This document shows, piece by piece, positions 24,939 through 33,174 of a stretch of DNA of 44,591 nt. This stretch comes from Clostridiales bacterium (GTDB lineage Bacteria; Bacillota; Clostridia; Saccharofermentanales; Saccharofermentanaceae): NCBI GenBank assembly GCA_017620475.1, contig JAFZQI010000002.1, positions 1 to 44,591 on the forward strand, read 5' to 3'. A program made the position numbers and the translations under genes. Numbering within the stretch: position 1 is the first letter of the stretch; every line of letters begins with the position of its first letter. The notes beneath the pieces were generated by a model, which was not told the origin of the DNA, searched no databases, and was given only the letters and a program-made list of their open reading frames with translations.

Positions 24939-27270
24939 TAAACTGAATCAGAAACGCATTCTTATCTGGGGCTACGGACGGGAAGGAAAATCCACGGAGA
25001 CCTTTATTAAGGAGCACTGCAGCGTATCGTCCTGCGATATTTTCGAAGGGAAAGAAGATGACGTCAGCCTAAAGTCCGATGATTACGATTACATCATCAA
25101 GAGCCCGGGCATCGTCACACATATCGATAACCCTAAATACATTTCCCAGACCCGCCTTTTCATGGAGCAGTTTTCCTCTCAGGTCGTCGGCATCACCGGC
25201 ACGAAAGGGAAAAGCACGACTTCATCGCTTCTTTACCACGTCCTCTCTGATTGCCGGAACGGCGATGCCATCCTTTGCGGAAATATCGGACTGCCCTGTT
25301 TTGACTATTACGATGCGATCCACGAAGGCACACCCATCGTCTATGAACTGAGTTGTCATCAGCTCTCCGACCTGGAAACCTCTCCTCACGTGGCTGTATT
25401 TCTTAACCTCTACGAGGATCACCTGGACCGCTATATCACGATGGAGAATTACTTCAATGCGAAGAAGAATATCACGATCCATCAGAAGCCGGACGATTTC
25501 TTCTTCTACGGAAATGACGTCCCAGAAATTGAAACGCCGGCCAGAAAAACTCTGCTTGATTTTGATTCATCGATGACCTTCGATATGAATTTAAAAGGTG
25601 CCCACAACCAGTTCAACGCCACTTTTGTTTACCGCATCTGTACCGAAGTCTTCGGGCTTTCTCCGGAAGCGGTAAGAAAGAGTATCGAGACCTTTACCGG
25701 TCTTCGCCACCGCCTGGAATTCGTCGGAAATTTCGACGGGATCGATTTCTATAATGACTCGATCTCCACGATCCCCCAGGCCACGATCCAGGCTGCCACC
25801 AGTATCGCAAACACCGGTACGCTCCTTATCGGCGGTATGGACCGCGGGATCGACTATACGACGCTGATCGACTTTGTGAAAGTCCATCCGGAATATCAGT
25901 ACATCTTTTCCTACGAGTCCGGAAAGCGGATCTATGACGAAGTCGGGGATCTTCCTTATACCCATCTGGTCGCCGACCTGAAAGAGTCTGTGGATCTGGG
26001 AAAGAAGCTCACCCCCCAAGGCAAGGCCTGTATCCTGTCTCCGGCGGCCGCATCTTACACTCACTTCAAGGATTTCGAAGCCCGCGGTGAGAAATTCTGT
26101 CAGATCCTCCGCGGCGAGACGACCCTCGTATTCACCGGAGATATCGGATTCGACCGCTACATGGATCACCGCTGGGAAGATCCGGATCTCCTCAGTAAGC
26201 GTGTCCGCGATGTCCTTTCCTATGCCGATCACGTCATCGCCAATGTGGAAGGCCCCATCATGGAAGGAACGAAAAACGAAGTAAACGAGGGAGCTGCTCA
26301 GCTCCTGCACTTCATGGAGCCGGAAGTGGCCGACTTCCTCGCGAAGAATCACTGCGACATCTGGAATATCTGCAACAACCACATTAAGGATGCCGGAGAA
26401 GAAGGCATTGCCTCGACCATCGAAGAAGCGAAGAAACGCGGTATCGCTACCATCGGTGCCGGTATGAATATCGGAGAAGCCAGAAAGATCCACTATATTT
26501 CCGCATCCGGCGGTATCGGTATGTTCGGGGTCGGATATCAGCGTGCCTGCCGCAAGGCCAGTGAGACGGAGGCCGGCTGCTTCAGCTGGAGCGACCTGGA
26601 TGCCATCCGGGAAGCCATCACGGAGATCAAGAAGACCTGCCGCTGGTGTATTGTCGTTTCCCACGCCGGAGAAGAATTCACCCCGCTCCCGTCGCCATAT
26701 ACCCGCGACCGCTATCACCTGTACCTGGAAATGGGCGCGGACATCGTCGTCGGTCACCACCCGCACGTGCCGATGAACTATGAGACTGTCGGCGACAAAG
26801 TGATTTTCTATTCGCTTGGAAATTTCATCTTCGACACGCCTTACCAGCGCTCCCAGTTTAATACGGAAAAAGGCCTTCTTCTGCAGCTGGATCTGTCTGC
26901 CGAGAAGTTCACCTTCAAGACCTACGGCATCGACATCCATCGGGATACCGAGAAGATCGACCTCGGCGCGCTTCCGGTGATCTATCAGGATGTACAGGAA
27001 GAGGAATATAAACTTCTGTCGCCGCTGTCGGCCAAGATGCATATCGCCGCCACCAAAAGGCAGATGACATTTCTTCAGCCCGAACGCTTCAAAGATGCTA
27101 CCGAAGAAGACTGGAAGGCCCACTTTACCGAGCCGATGCGTACCGGGCGTGTCCCCGGCGAGACACTGGATTTCTTCATCCTCTGCCCGCTTGCCGAAGA
27201 AGCCGAAAAGGGCGACTGGAAGAAGAGCAAACACCAGGACATCGTCAAGTATATTCAGGAACAGATGTAA
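24925..27270 (+). CDS. MurD-like ligase fused to CapA-type metallophosphatase domain
   Basis: A 781-residue fusion. Residues 1-396 are a MurD-type ligase, the enzyme class that adds D-Glu to UDP-MurNAc-L-Ala: WGYGREGKST at 15-24, ATP loop GITGTKGKST at 89-98, ELSCHQLSD, LYEDHLDRY, the carbamyl-lysine segment YFNAKK (176-181), GLRHRLE and a C-terminal LSPAAASYTHFKDFEARGEKF. The usual NDSKAT is NDSIST here. Residues 400-640 are a CapA/PgsA-type calcineurin-like domain (TGDIGFD, NVEGP, CNNHIKDAG, VVSHAG, GHHPHV, YSLGNFIF), as found in poly-gamma-glutamate synthesis. AGGAGG precedes this ATG. No signal peptide or TM segment is seen, so both domains should be cytoplasmic. Function of the pairing is unknown. 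Confidence 0.88.
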   Translation: MRIIDKLNQKRILIWGYGREGKSTETFIKEHCSVSSCDIFEGKEDDVSLKSDDYDYIIKSPGIVTHIDNPKYISQTRLFMEQFSSQVVGITGTKGKSTTSSLLYHVLSDCRNGDAILCGNIGLPCFDYYDAIHEGTPIVYELSCHQLSDLETSPHVAVFLNLYEDHLDRYITMENYFNAKKNITIHQKPDDFFFYGNDVPEIETPARKTLLDFDSSMTFDMNLKGAHNQFNATFVYRICTEVFGLSPEAVRKSIETFTGLRHRLEFVGNFDGIDFYNDSISTIPQATIQAATSIANTGTLLIGGMDRGIDYTTLIDFVKVHPEYQYIFSYESGKRIYDEVGDLPYTHLVADLKESVDLGKKLTPQGKACILSPAAASYTHFKDFEARGEKFCQILRGETTLVFTGDIGFDRYMDHRWEDPDLLSKRVRDVLSYADHVIANVEGPIMEGTKNEVNEGAAQLLHFMEPEVADFLAKNHCDIWNICNNHIKDAGEEGIASTIEEAKKRGIATIGAGMNIGEARKIHYISASGGIGMFGVGYQRACRKASETEAGCFSWSDLDAIREAITEIKKTCRWCIVVSHAGEEFTPLPSPYTRDRYHLYLEMGADIVVGHHPHVPMNYETVGDKVIFYSLGNFIFDTPYQRSQFNTEKGLLLQLDLSAEKFTFKTYGIDIHRDTEKIDLGALPVIYQDVQEEEYKLLSPLSAKMHIAATKRQMTFLQPERFKDATEEDWKAHFTEPMRTGRVPGETLDFFILCPLAEEAEKGDWKKSKHQDIVKYIQEQM

Positions 27271-27273
27271 AAA

Positions 27274-27304
27274 GGAGCGGAATCTTATCCGCTCCTTCTT
27301 TTTT
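27274..27304 (+). terminator. Terminator of the CDF-MATE-MurD/CapA operon
   Basis: GGAGCGGA (27274-27281) pairs perfectly with TCCGCTCC (27288-27295) and is followed by TTCTTTTTTCTTTT. It lies 3 nt after the fusion gene's stop codon, between convergent genes. Confidence 0.92.
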
Positions 27305-27335
27305 CTTTTCGAAAAGCACTGTTCTCCGGGGTCCT

Positions 27336-28868
27336 TTACTCGCCCATCTGCTCCTGCTCGTAGATGATGTTGAGCATCTTGGCCGTGGCTTTGATCGCCG
27401 CGGCAACCTGGTCACGGTCGAGGCCTCTGGTCTTAAACTCATGCTCGCCATCGCGCCAGGTGATCACGCTCTCGACAAAGGCATTGGTACGGCCTCCCGG
27501 CGGGATCGTGACGGTATAGTCGGCGAAGAACGGAAGCGTTCTTCCGAATTGCTGATAGACTTTCTGCAGGGCCCGCATGAAGGCGTCAAACTGACCTTCA
27601 CCGGATGCACTTGCTTCGTGAACATTATCGTCGATCTGGATACGCATCGTGGCCACGGGATTAAGATCTCTCGCGTGGCAGACATAGTAGTTCAGGATCT
27701 TCACGTGGGATTCGCCGTTGCCCTTGCCAAGCACGTCCGCCACGATGTACGGGAGCTCGTCGGTCATCACGCTCTCCTTGTTATCGCCCATCTCCACGAT
27801 CCGGGCCGTGACTTTCTCCAGCGAATCTTTATCCAGATCGAGACCGAACTCCTCAAGGTTCTTCGCGATACTGGCGCGTCCGCTGGACTTGCCGAGCGCA
27901 TACTGGCGGAATCTTCCGAATCTCTCCGGTGCCAGCTTATTACAGTATAGAGAATCCTTCGTGTCTCCGTCCGCGTGTACACCGCAGGTCTGTGTAAAGA
28001 CCGCCGCGCCCGTGATTGGCTGATTTCTCGGGATCCTCATGCCTGAAAAGGACTCAACCATTTTACTTACGTGCTCGAGCGCCGTTTCATTGACACCGAT
28101 CGATATGTTCTCACAAAAGTCCGTAACCGCACCTACGATCGAAGCCAGCGGGGCATTTCCTGCACGCTCACCCAGACCGTTTACCGTCACATGCACGCCT
28201 CTGGCACCGGCCTTAACGGCCATAATGGTGTTTCCGACGGACATGTCGTAGTCATTATGGGCATGGAAATCAAAGTGTACTTCCGGGAACAAGGAACACA
28301 TCTTCTTTACATACTCATAAGTCATATCCGGCGTCAGCACACCGAGCGTATCGCAAAGCATGATGCGTTCGACAGGAAGTACCGAGATCTCGCCTATCAG
28401 CATTTTTACATAATCGAAATCATTCTGGACACCATTACTCCAGTCCTCAAGGTAGATATTGACCTTCATGTCACGGAAAGCGGCATCCTCGATGACACGG
28501 CGGATCTCCCCGACATGCTGCTCCGGGGATTTCCCCAGCTGTGCCGTCAGATGGTGGATGGAGCTTTTACAGAGGAGGTTGACGATATGTCCGCCGCCAT
28601 TCTGGATCCAGGAGAGGGAATGCCCGCTGTCAACAAAGGCCAGAACTTCAACTTTATCAAGATATCCCTTTCCTTTCGCCCACTCCGTGATCTTCTGCAG
28701 CGCTTCGAAATCTCCGTCGGAAATACGTGCGGATGTGACCTCGACGCGATCGACTTTGACCTCATCCAGAAGGATCTTGGCTATGCTGAGTTTCTCGCTG
28801 GGAGTAAAGGAAACTCCCGGGGTCTGTTCACCATCCCGAAGGGTGGTATCCATAATTTCCAATTTCAT
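27336..28868 (-). CDS. 2-Isopropylmalate/citramalate synthase family protein
   Basis: A 510-residue acyl-CoA:2-oxoacid condensing enzyme of the DRE-TIM metallolyase family. The N-terminal signature DTTLRDGEQTPGVSF, the metal-binding HAHNDYD and the GLGERAGNAPL motif are intact. The C-terminal ~140 residues form the LeuA-type allosteric domain (LNYYVCHARD..., TIPPGGRTNAFVES), which senses leucine or isoleucine. It could be leuA or cimA; the sequence alone does not decide, and no leuBCD genes are nearby. AAAGGTGAC precedes the ATG. No T-box signature was recognised in the short leader, only a hairpin. Confidence 0.9.
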   Translation of the reverse strand: MKLEIMDTTLRDGEQTPGVSFTPSEKLSIAKILLDEVKVDRVEVTSARISDGDFEALQKITEWAKGKGYLDKVEVLAFVDSGHSLSWIQNGGGHIVNLLCKSSIHHLTAQLGKSPEQHVGEIRRVIEDAAFRDMKVNIYLEDWSNGVQNDFDYVKMLIGEISVLPVERIMLCDTLGVLTPDMTYEYVKKMCSLFPEVHFDFHAHNDYDMSVGNTIMAVKAGARGVHVTVNGLGERAGNAPLASIVGAVTDFCENISIGVNETALEHVSKMVESFSGMRIPRNQPITGAAVFTQTCGVHADGDTKDSLYCNKLAPERFGRFRQYALGKSSGRASIAKNLEEFGLDLDKDSLEKVTARIVEMGDNKESVMTDELPYIVADVLGKGNGESHVKILNYYVCHARDLNPVATMRIQIDDNVHEASASGEGQFDAFMRALQKVYQQFGRTLPFFADYTVTIPPGGRTNAFVESVITWRDGEHEFKTRGLDRDQVAAAIKATAKMLNIIYEQEQMGE

Positions 28869-28916
28869 ATCGTCACCTTTAACTTTGATTGTATTCCGGA
28901 GCTGACCTGTTTTACT

Positions 28917-28940
28917 GTTTGCTTGCTTTTCAAGGCAAAC
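28917..28940 (-). promoter_or_regulatory. Leader hairpin upstream of the LeuA/CimA-type gene
   Basis: On the minus strand GTTTGC and GCAAAC close a stem with an inner TTG/CAA and one bulged C, about 50 nt before the start codon. It has no T-tract, so it is not an intrinsic terminator. It may affect mRNA stability or bind a regulator. Confidence 0.35.
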
Positions 28941-28952
28941 TCATCCAGTCCC

Positions 28953-28961
28953 AGTATAGCA
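28953..28961 (-). promoter_or_regulatory. Extended -10 promoter of the LeuA/CimA-type gene
   Basis: TGCTATACT on the minus strand, about 85 nt upstream of the start codon. No strong -35. Confidence 0.45.
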
Positions 28962-29056
28962 GAAACGGGAAGGAAATGCTTTTATCTATTTTCTTTTTTA
29001 GAGTTTTTTGAGATAATAGGAAAGATGGTAAATCAAATACGATAAGGAGCAGTGCT

Positions 29057-30016
29057 ATGGGCAGAGGTAAAGATAAATTCGAATCCTTCTTCTCCAACGA
29101 GAAGATCCTGGAAATCATCCGGCTTTATTCTAACGACACCATCTATTTCAAAGATGTGCAGTCCCGTTTTATCTGGAATAACCGCGCTCACGCTGCTCAG
29201 TTCGGCATTTCCGATCCCCACGAGATGGTCGGAAAAACCGATGCCGATTATTTTCCGAAAGATTTTGCAACCCGCGCCAGAAAGGAAGAGCTGGAGATCA
29301 TGGATACCAGGATCCCGCTCATTTCGAATATTGAACGTCTGGAGAAGGCGGACGGGTCTGTGGTCTGGTATTCCGCTTCGAAATACCCCCTCATCGACAA
29401 TGCCGATAACGTGATCGGTACTTGGGGCATCAGCCGCAATATCACGGCACTGAAGATCGTCGAAGAAGAGCTGAGCCGCACCAACGAGAAACTCAAGAGG
29501 CTTTCTCAGGTGGATGATCTGACGGGACTTTTTAACCGCAGATACTTCTATGAGATGATCGAGAAGACAGCCTATCAGTATGACCGCCGAAATAGTCCGG
29601 ATCAGCTGAAAGATCCTAAGAATACCTTCTGCCTGATCTCACTGGACATCGACTTTTTCAAGAAGATCAACGATGACTACGGCCATAACAAAGGTGACGA
29701 TGTGCTGCGTCTTGTCGCCGGTATCCTTACGTCCCAGTGCCGTAAGTCCGATATGGTTTTCCGGATCGGCGGAGATGAGTTTATGATGCTTCTTCCGGAT
29801 ACACCGCTTAAGGGAGCGAAAGTTCAGGCTGAGCGCGTCCGCTCCGCCCTTTCCGCTGCGCCGATCGTCCTGGACGATAACTCGGCGCCGGTACGTCTTA
29901 CTGCCAGCATGGGTATTTCCTGCTACAAGGATTGCACCAGTGTCTCTGACCTGATCCACAAAGCAGACGAACGCCTCTACACATCCAAGAACCTCGGACG
30001 TGACCGCGCAACCTGA
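29057..30016 (+). CDS. PAS-GGDEF diguanylate cyclase
   Basis: A 319-residue cytoplasmic protein predicted to make cyclic di-GMP from two GTP. A PAS domain (about 18-130) contains TIYFKDVQSRFIWNN and ends DNVIGTWGISRNIT, followed by a signalling helix. The GGDEF domain (about 150-315) has the intact GGDEF motif (238-242), the full DIDFFKKINDDYGHNKGDD substrate segment and an RKSD inhibitory site (229-232) five residues upstream. It shares its architecture and linker wording with the degenerate protein at 10441-11472, so the two are paralogues. AAGGAG precedes the ATG. It appears to be a single-gene unit. Confidence 0.94.
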   Translation: MGRGKDKFESFFSNEKILEIIRLYSNDTIYFKDVQSRFIWNNRAHAAQFGISDPHEMVGKTDADYFPKDFATRARKEELEIMDTRIPLISNIERLEKADGSVVWYSASKYPLIDNADNVIGTWGISRNITALKIVEEELSRTNEKLKRLSQVDDLTGLFNRRYFYEMIEKTAYQYDRRNSPDQLKDPKNTFCLISLDIDFFKKINDDYGHNKGDDVLRLVAGILTSQCRKSDMVFRIGGDEFMMLLPDTPLKGAKVQAERVRSALSAAPIVLDDNSAPVRLTASMGISCYKDCTSVSDLIHKADERLYTSKNLGRDRAT

Positions 30017-30039
30017 TTGAAGTTTTCCGTTTCATCGGA

Positions 30040-30819
30040 TTACGGGGCGGTATTTCCCTTTTCTTTATATCGGAGCAGTGCTGCACGGGCGAAGTCTTCG
30101 CCTTCCGTGCCCAGTGGCGGAAGTTCGTAATCCTCTCCATAACGGCGTTTCAAGGCAATAGACAGAAGATGATCCGTCATGCGCGGATTCTTCGGCAGAA
30201 AACTTCCGTGGGAGTACGTCCCATATACATTTTTATAGATGGCACCTTCGTACCCGTCTTTTCCGTTATTCCCTGCTCCCTCGATCACCTTCGCCATAGG
30301 CTTGACCGAAGGACCGAGATATGTACGTCCGCTGTGATTCTCAAATCCGTAAAGTACCGCACTGTCGGAAACGCCTTCCGCCCTCAGGAAATCCGCTTCA
30401 TACACGGTATCCTGGATATAACGAACATCCTCACCGACCGTATATATATCGATGGCGCCCAGGCATTCGATCCTCGTGCCATCGTGTTCCTGATAGTAAT
30501 GCCCGAGCATCTGGTATCCGCCGCAGATACAAAGGAATACCATGCCGTGTTCGATAGCATCCTTCACCTTCGGTCCTTTGACTTCTACGAAATCCTTACG
30601 GATCACATTCTGTTCCGCGTCCTGTCCGCCACCTAAGAAAACGATATCAAAATCCTTCTCATCGAAATCATCACCTATGGAAACGGGAACCAGCTTCACG
30701 CTGATCCCGCGAAGCCCGGATCTTCTGATCAGACTCAAAACATTCCCCCGATCCCCGTAGAGGTTAAGAAGATCCGGGTACATATGGCATATGCGAAGTT
30801 CTTTTGCCGTATTATCCAT
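30040..30819 (-). CDS. gatD: Lipid II isoglutaminyl synthase, glutaminase subunit GatD
   Basis: Glutamine amidotransferase partner of MurT; the pair amidates the alpha-carboxyl of D-Glu in lipid II to D-isoglutamine. The 259-residue protein is CobB/CobQ-like: YPDLLNLYGDRGN at 14-26, nucleophile Cys99 in CICGGYQMLG, and His204 in YSHGSFLPKNP. It follows murT by 21 nt in the order sortase-murT-gatD. Confidence 0.93.
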   Translation of the reverse strand: MDNTAKELRICHMYPDLLNLYGDRGNVLSLIRRSGLRGISVKLVPVSIGDDFDEKDFDIVFLGGGQDAEQNVIRKDFVEVKGPKVKDAIEHGMVFLCICGGYQMLGHYYQEHDGTRIECLGAIDIYTVGEDVRYIQDTVYEADFLRAEGVSDSAVLYGFENHSGRTYLGPSVKPMAKVIEGAGNNGKDGYEGAIYKNVYGTYSHGSFLPKNPRMTDHLLSIALKRRYGEDYELPPLGTEGEDFARAALLRYKEKGNTAP

Positions 30820-30840
30820 AGATAAATCTTCTTCCTTTCA

Positions 30841-32301
30841 TCATTTCCAGAAATCCTTCAGGTGATATCTCTTCACCAGGATCGACCGAAGTGCCAGCAT
30901 CGAGGTGTAGTTCGGGAGGATATAAAGACACTTGCCCGTCGCGGAATCCGAAATCGCCTGATCCAGAAGCTCCGCGCACTCCTCCATTGGTTTCGCGATA
31001 ATGCGGTCCCTGTCGACTCCGGAATACATGATCCTAAGCATCATATCGCCGTACCGGTCTCCGGATACATAGACTTTCTCCGGGAAAGACTTGGATTCGA
31101 AGTCCACATCCCAGATCCAGGAAACATCTTTACCATCCGCAATATTGCTGTTAAGGAGCATATAGATGCCGTCCGCATCGGATGCGCCTGCAACAAACGA
31201 AAGCGCCCGGTCCAGACCTACCGGATTCTTCACCAGAAGAACACATATCTTCTTATCTCCGATCTTGATCTTCTCCATTCGGCCGAAGGCGGCTTCCACA
31301 TGTTCGAGCGCCGATGCGCATCTGTCAAAAGAAAGGTTTTCGGTATCGCCGATCTTTTCTCCCATACGGATACAGGCCGATACCGCGCAGATCGAATTAT
31401 AGAAGTTATGCATGCCCGGGATGGGAAGCTTGACGCGTTTTGACCGGACATCGGAAGGCTCTTTGCCGTCGCAAAGTGTCAATTCATACCCTTCATCTGA
31501 AGGATTTTTCGCAAGATCATATTCAACATAGAATCTGGGTTTTTGCCGGACTTTCCCGCATTTTTCGCAGGCAAAAGCACCGAGGTGGCCGAAGCTTCGT
31601 GCCGTGTAAGTGTATTTTACCTTGCATTCCGTGCAGTATTCGGCATCCGATGAAGCCGGAAGCATACCGGAACGGCTGGGGTAGGTGATGTTATTGTAGT
31701 GCATGGATTCCTCGGAAAGCCCGTAGAAGGAAGTCCTTCCTTCCCTGCCTTTATACAGTTCCGAAACCAGGGAATCGTCGCTGTTTAGAAGGATATCGGC
31801 CTCACAGGTATCCAGGCCTTTGGCGATCAGATCCCTCGTATGGGCCAGTTCGCCGAAACGATCCAATTGATCCCGGAACAGATTTGTGACCACCGAAACC
31901 TTCGGCATGATCTGGCAGGCAATTTTTCCGTATGCTGCTTCATCTGTTTCCAGAACACAGATGACCTTTCTTCCTTCCTTATCCGCCTTCTTCATATCCT
32001 TCAATCCGAAGATCATGGATGTCGTCACGCCGGAAAGGAGATTTGCACCGGATACATTTGTCACGACGGTATATCCGCAATTACGGAAAATATCGGTGAT
32101 CATGTGTGTAGTCGTTGTTTTGCCGTTCGTACCGGTGATCGTTACACAGTTGCGCCCTTCACAGAGCTTCTTAAGGATCTTCGGATCCACCTTAACGGCA
32201 ACCTTACCGGGAAGCGTGGTTGCACCCCGTCCTAAGACGCGTAGAGCGAGTCTTGTACATTTGGCACTGAATACGGCGATGTGGAATCGAAGGCCTCTCA
32301 T
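30841..32301 (-). CDS. murT: Lipid II isoglutaminyl synthase, ligase subunit MurT
   Basis: Mur-ligase-type subunit that activates the D-Glu carboxylate of lipid II with ATP for amidation by GatD-derived ammonia. The 486-residue protein shows the ATP loop TITGTNGKTTTT at 54-65, the NLFRDQLDR motif, the MurT-specific four-cysteine zinc ribbon (Cys223, Cys226, Cys245, Cys248) and the C-terminal DUF1727 domain. The start was placed at MRGLRF because AAGGAG lies 5 nt upstream; an earlier in-frame start overlaps the sortase gene. Amidation affects cross-linking and lysozyme resistance in Gram-positive bacteria. Confidence 0.94.
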   Translation of the reverse strand: MRGLRFHIAVFSAKCTRLALRVLGRGATTLPGKVAVKVDPKILKKLCEGRNCVTITGTNGKTTTTHMITDIFRNCGYTVVTNVSGANLLSGVTTSMIFGLKDMKKADKEGRKVICVLETDEAAYGKIACQIMPKVSVVTNLFRDQLDRFGELAHTRDLIAKGLDTCEADILLNSDDSLVSELYKGREGRTSFYGLSEESMHYNNITYPSRSGMLPASSDAEYCTECKVKYTYTARSFGHLGAFACEKCGKVRQKPRFYVEYDLAKNPSDEGYELTLCDGKEPSDVRSKRVKLPIPGMHNFYNSICAVSACIRMGEKIGDTENLSFDRCASALEHVEAAFGRMEKIKIGDKKICVLLVKNPVGLDRALSFVAGASDADGIYMLLNSNIADGKDVSWIWDVDFESKSFPEKVYVSGDRYGDMMLRIMYSGVDRDRIIAKPMEECAELLDQAISDSATGKCLYILPNYTSMLALRSILVKRYHLKDFWK

Positions 32302-32314
32302 GCTGCTCCTTCCG

Positions 32315-33028
32315 TCATTCCTTAAGATGTCCGATAACGAGGAGACGGTGGGTCGCAACGCCTGTTGGTGTGCATGTTACGAGTGTTACCTGCTTGCCGA
32401 GGCCATCGTCAATATCAATGAAATTATCCAGTTCTTCCGGTAATACCGCCTCATAGATCGTATCGACCATATAAACATATTTATTTCCGTCGATACATGT
32501 TATCTCTATGGTATCTCCGATCTCCATCTCGCCGAGGCGGTTGAAAAGCTTGCCTTCCGCACGCATTCTATGACCAAGGATCGTCATGTTTCCTTCCTGT
32601 CCGGGATCCGCTGTATCCTTCAGTCTTCCCGCTCCGTACCGGAGAGAGACGATCGTTGCGTCATCCCAAAGAGGAATATCCACGTTGATCGAGGGGATCT
32701 TTATGCTTCCCAGAGCAGTCAGGACGACCTCATCGGGTAATTCCGCTACGATGGTCTGATAGTCTACCTGGCTTCCGCCGACTTCTTCTTCCCCGTAATA
32801 ATATTCGAATTCTTCTCCGCTGACTTCGTTTCCGGAAGATTTGACCACAAATGTGGCCTGACTTCCTTCAACTATGCTCTCCAGCATGTCATCGGTAAGC
32901 TTCTGACGTTTCATATTCTTGATTGGATCGATCAGGAGGAGAATCACACCGATAATGAGGCAGATCAGAGCCACGCCGATCAAGATGATATTTCTCCAAT
33001 TTATCTCCCCGTTTCTTTTTCTAAACAT
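32315..33028 (-). CDS. Sortase (class D-like)
   Basis: A 237-residue transpeptidase that anchors secreted proteins to the wall. An N-terminal cytoplasmic basic stretch and one transmembrane helix (about 13-34) precede an acidic linker and the catalytic beta-barrel. The triad is visible as His153 (LGHRM), Cys219 (TLVTC) and Arg228 (THRLLVIG). It stands first in the operon with murT and gatD, 13 nt upstream of murT. No LPxTG-type substrate gene is in the window, so its cargo is unknown. Confidence 0.92.
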   Translation of the reverse strand: MFRKRNGEINWRNIILIGVALICLIIGVILLLIDPIKNMKRQKLTDDMLESIVEGSQATFVVKSSGNEVSGEEFEYYYGEEEVGGSQVDYQTIVAELPDEVVLTALGSIKIPSINVDIPLWDDATIVSLRYGAGRLKDTADPGQEGNMTILGHRMRAEGKLFNRLGEMEIGDTIEITCIDGNKYVYMVDTIYEAVLPEELDNFIDIDDGLGKQVTLVTCTPTGVATHRLLVIGHLKE

Positions 33029-33060
33029 ATATTCCCCGTCAAAGATTTTCTTCGCAAATT

Positions 33061-33103
33061 ATTATATCAGATACTTTCAAGAAGTGGAAATTTCTGATAT
33101 GAT
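33061..33103. promoter_or_regulatory. Overlapping divergent promoters of dnaA and the sortase operon within an inverted repeat
   Basis: On the plus strand TTTCAA (33075-33080) and TATGAT (33098-33103), 17 nt apart, face dnaA. On the minus strand TATAAT (33066-33061), with TTCCAC 17 nt upstream, faces the sortase gene. The arms ATATCAGA (33064-33071) and TCTGATAT (33093-33100) are exact inverted repeats. Between them AAGTGGAAAT resembles a DnaA box in reverse (ATTTCCACT against TTTTCCACT in oriC), suggesting autoregulation by DnaA. Confidence 0.6.
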
Positions 33104-33174
33104 TATTCTACTTTTCATTTCCGCGCTTGGGTTATGGGAGAAAGTGCGGGGTTTTTTTAGCGGGTGATTCAAGG

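Noticed and set aside
25591..27234. 547-codon open frame on the minus strand
   Set aside because: Lies wholly within the MurD-CapA gene on the other strand. It shows no known domain and no ribosome site. It is the antisense shadow of a gene with strong codon bias.
28869..29056. Possible T-box leader of the LeuA/CimA-type gene
   Set aside because: The leader is under about 100 nt, lacks the T-box AGGGTGG element and lacks a terminator; only one hairpin is seen.
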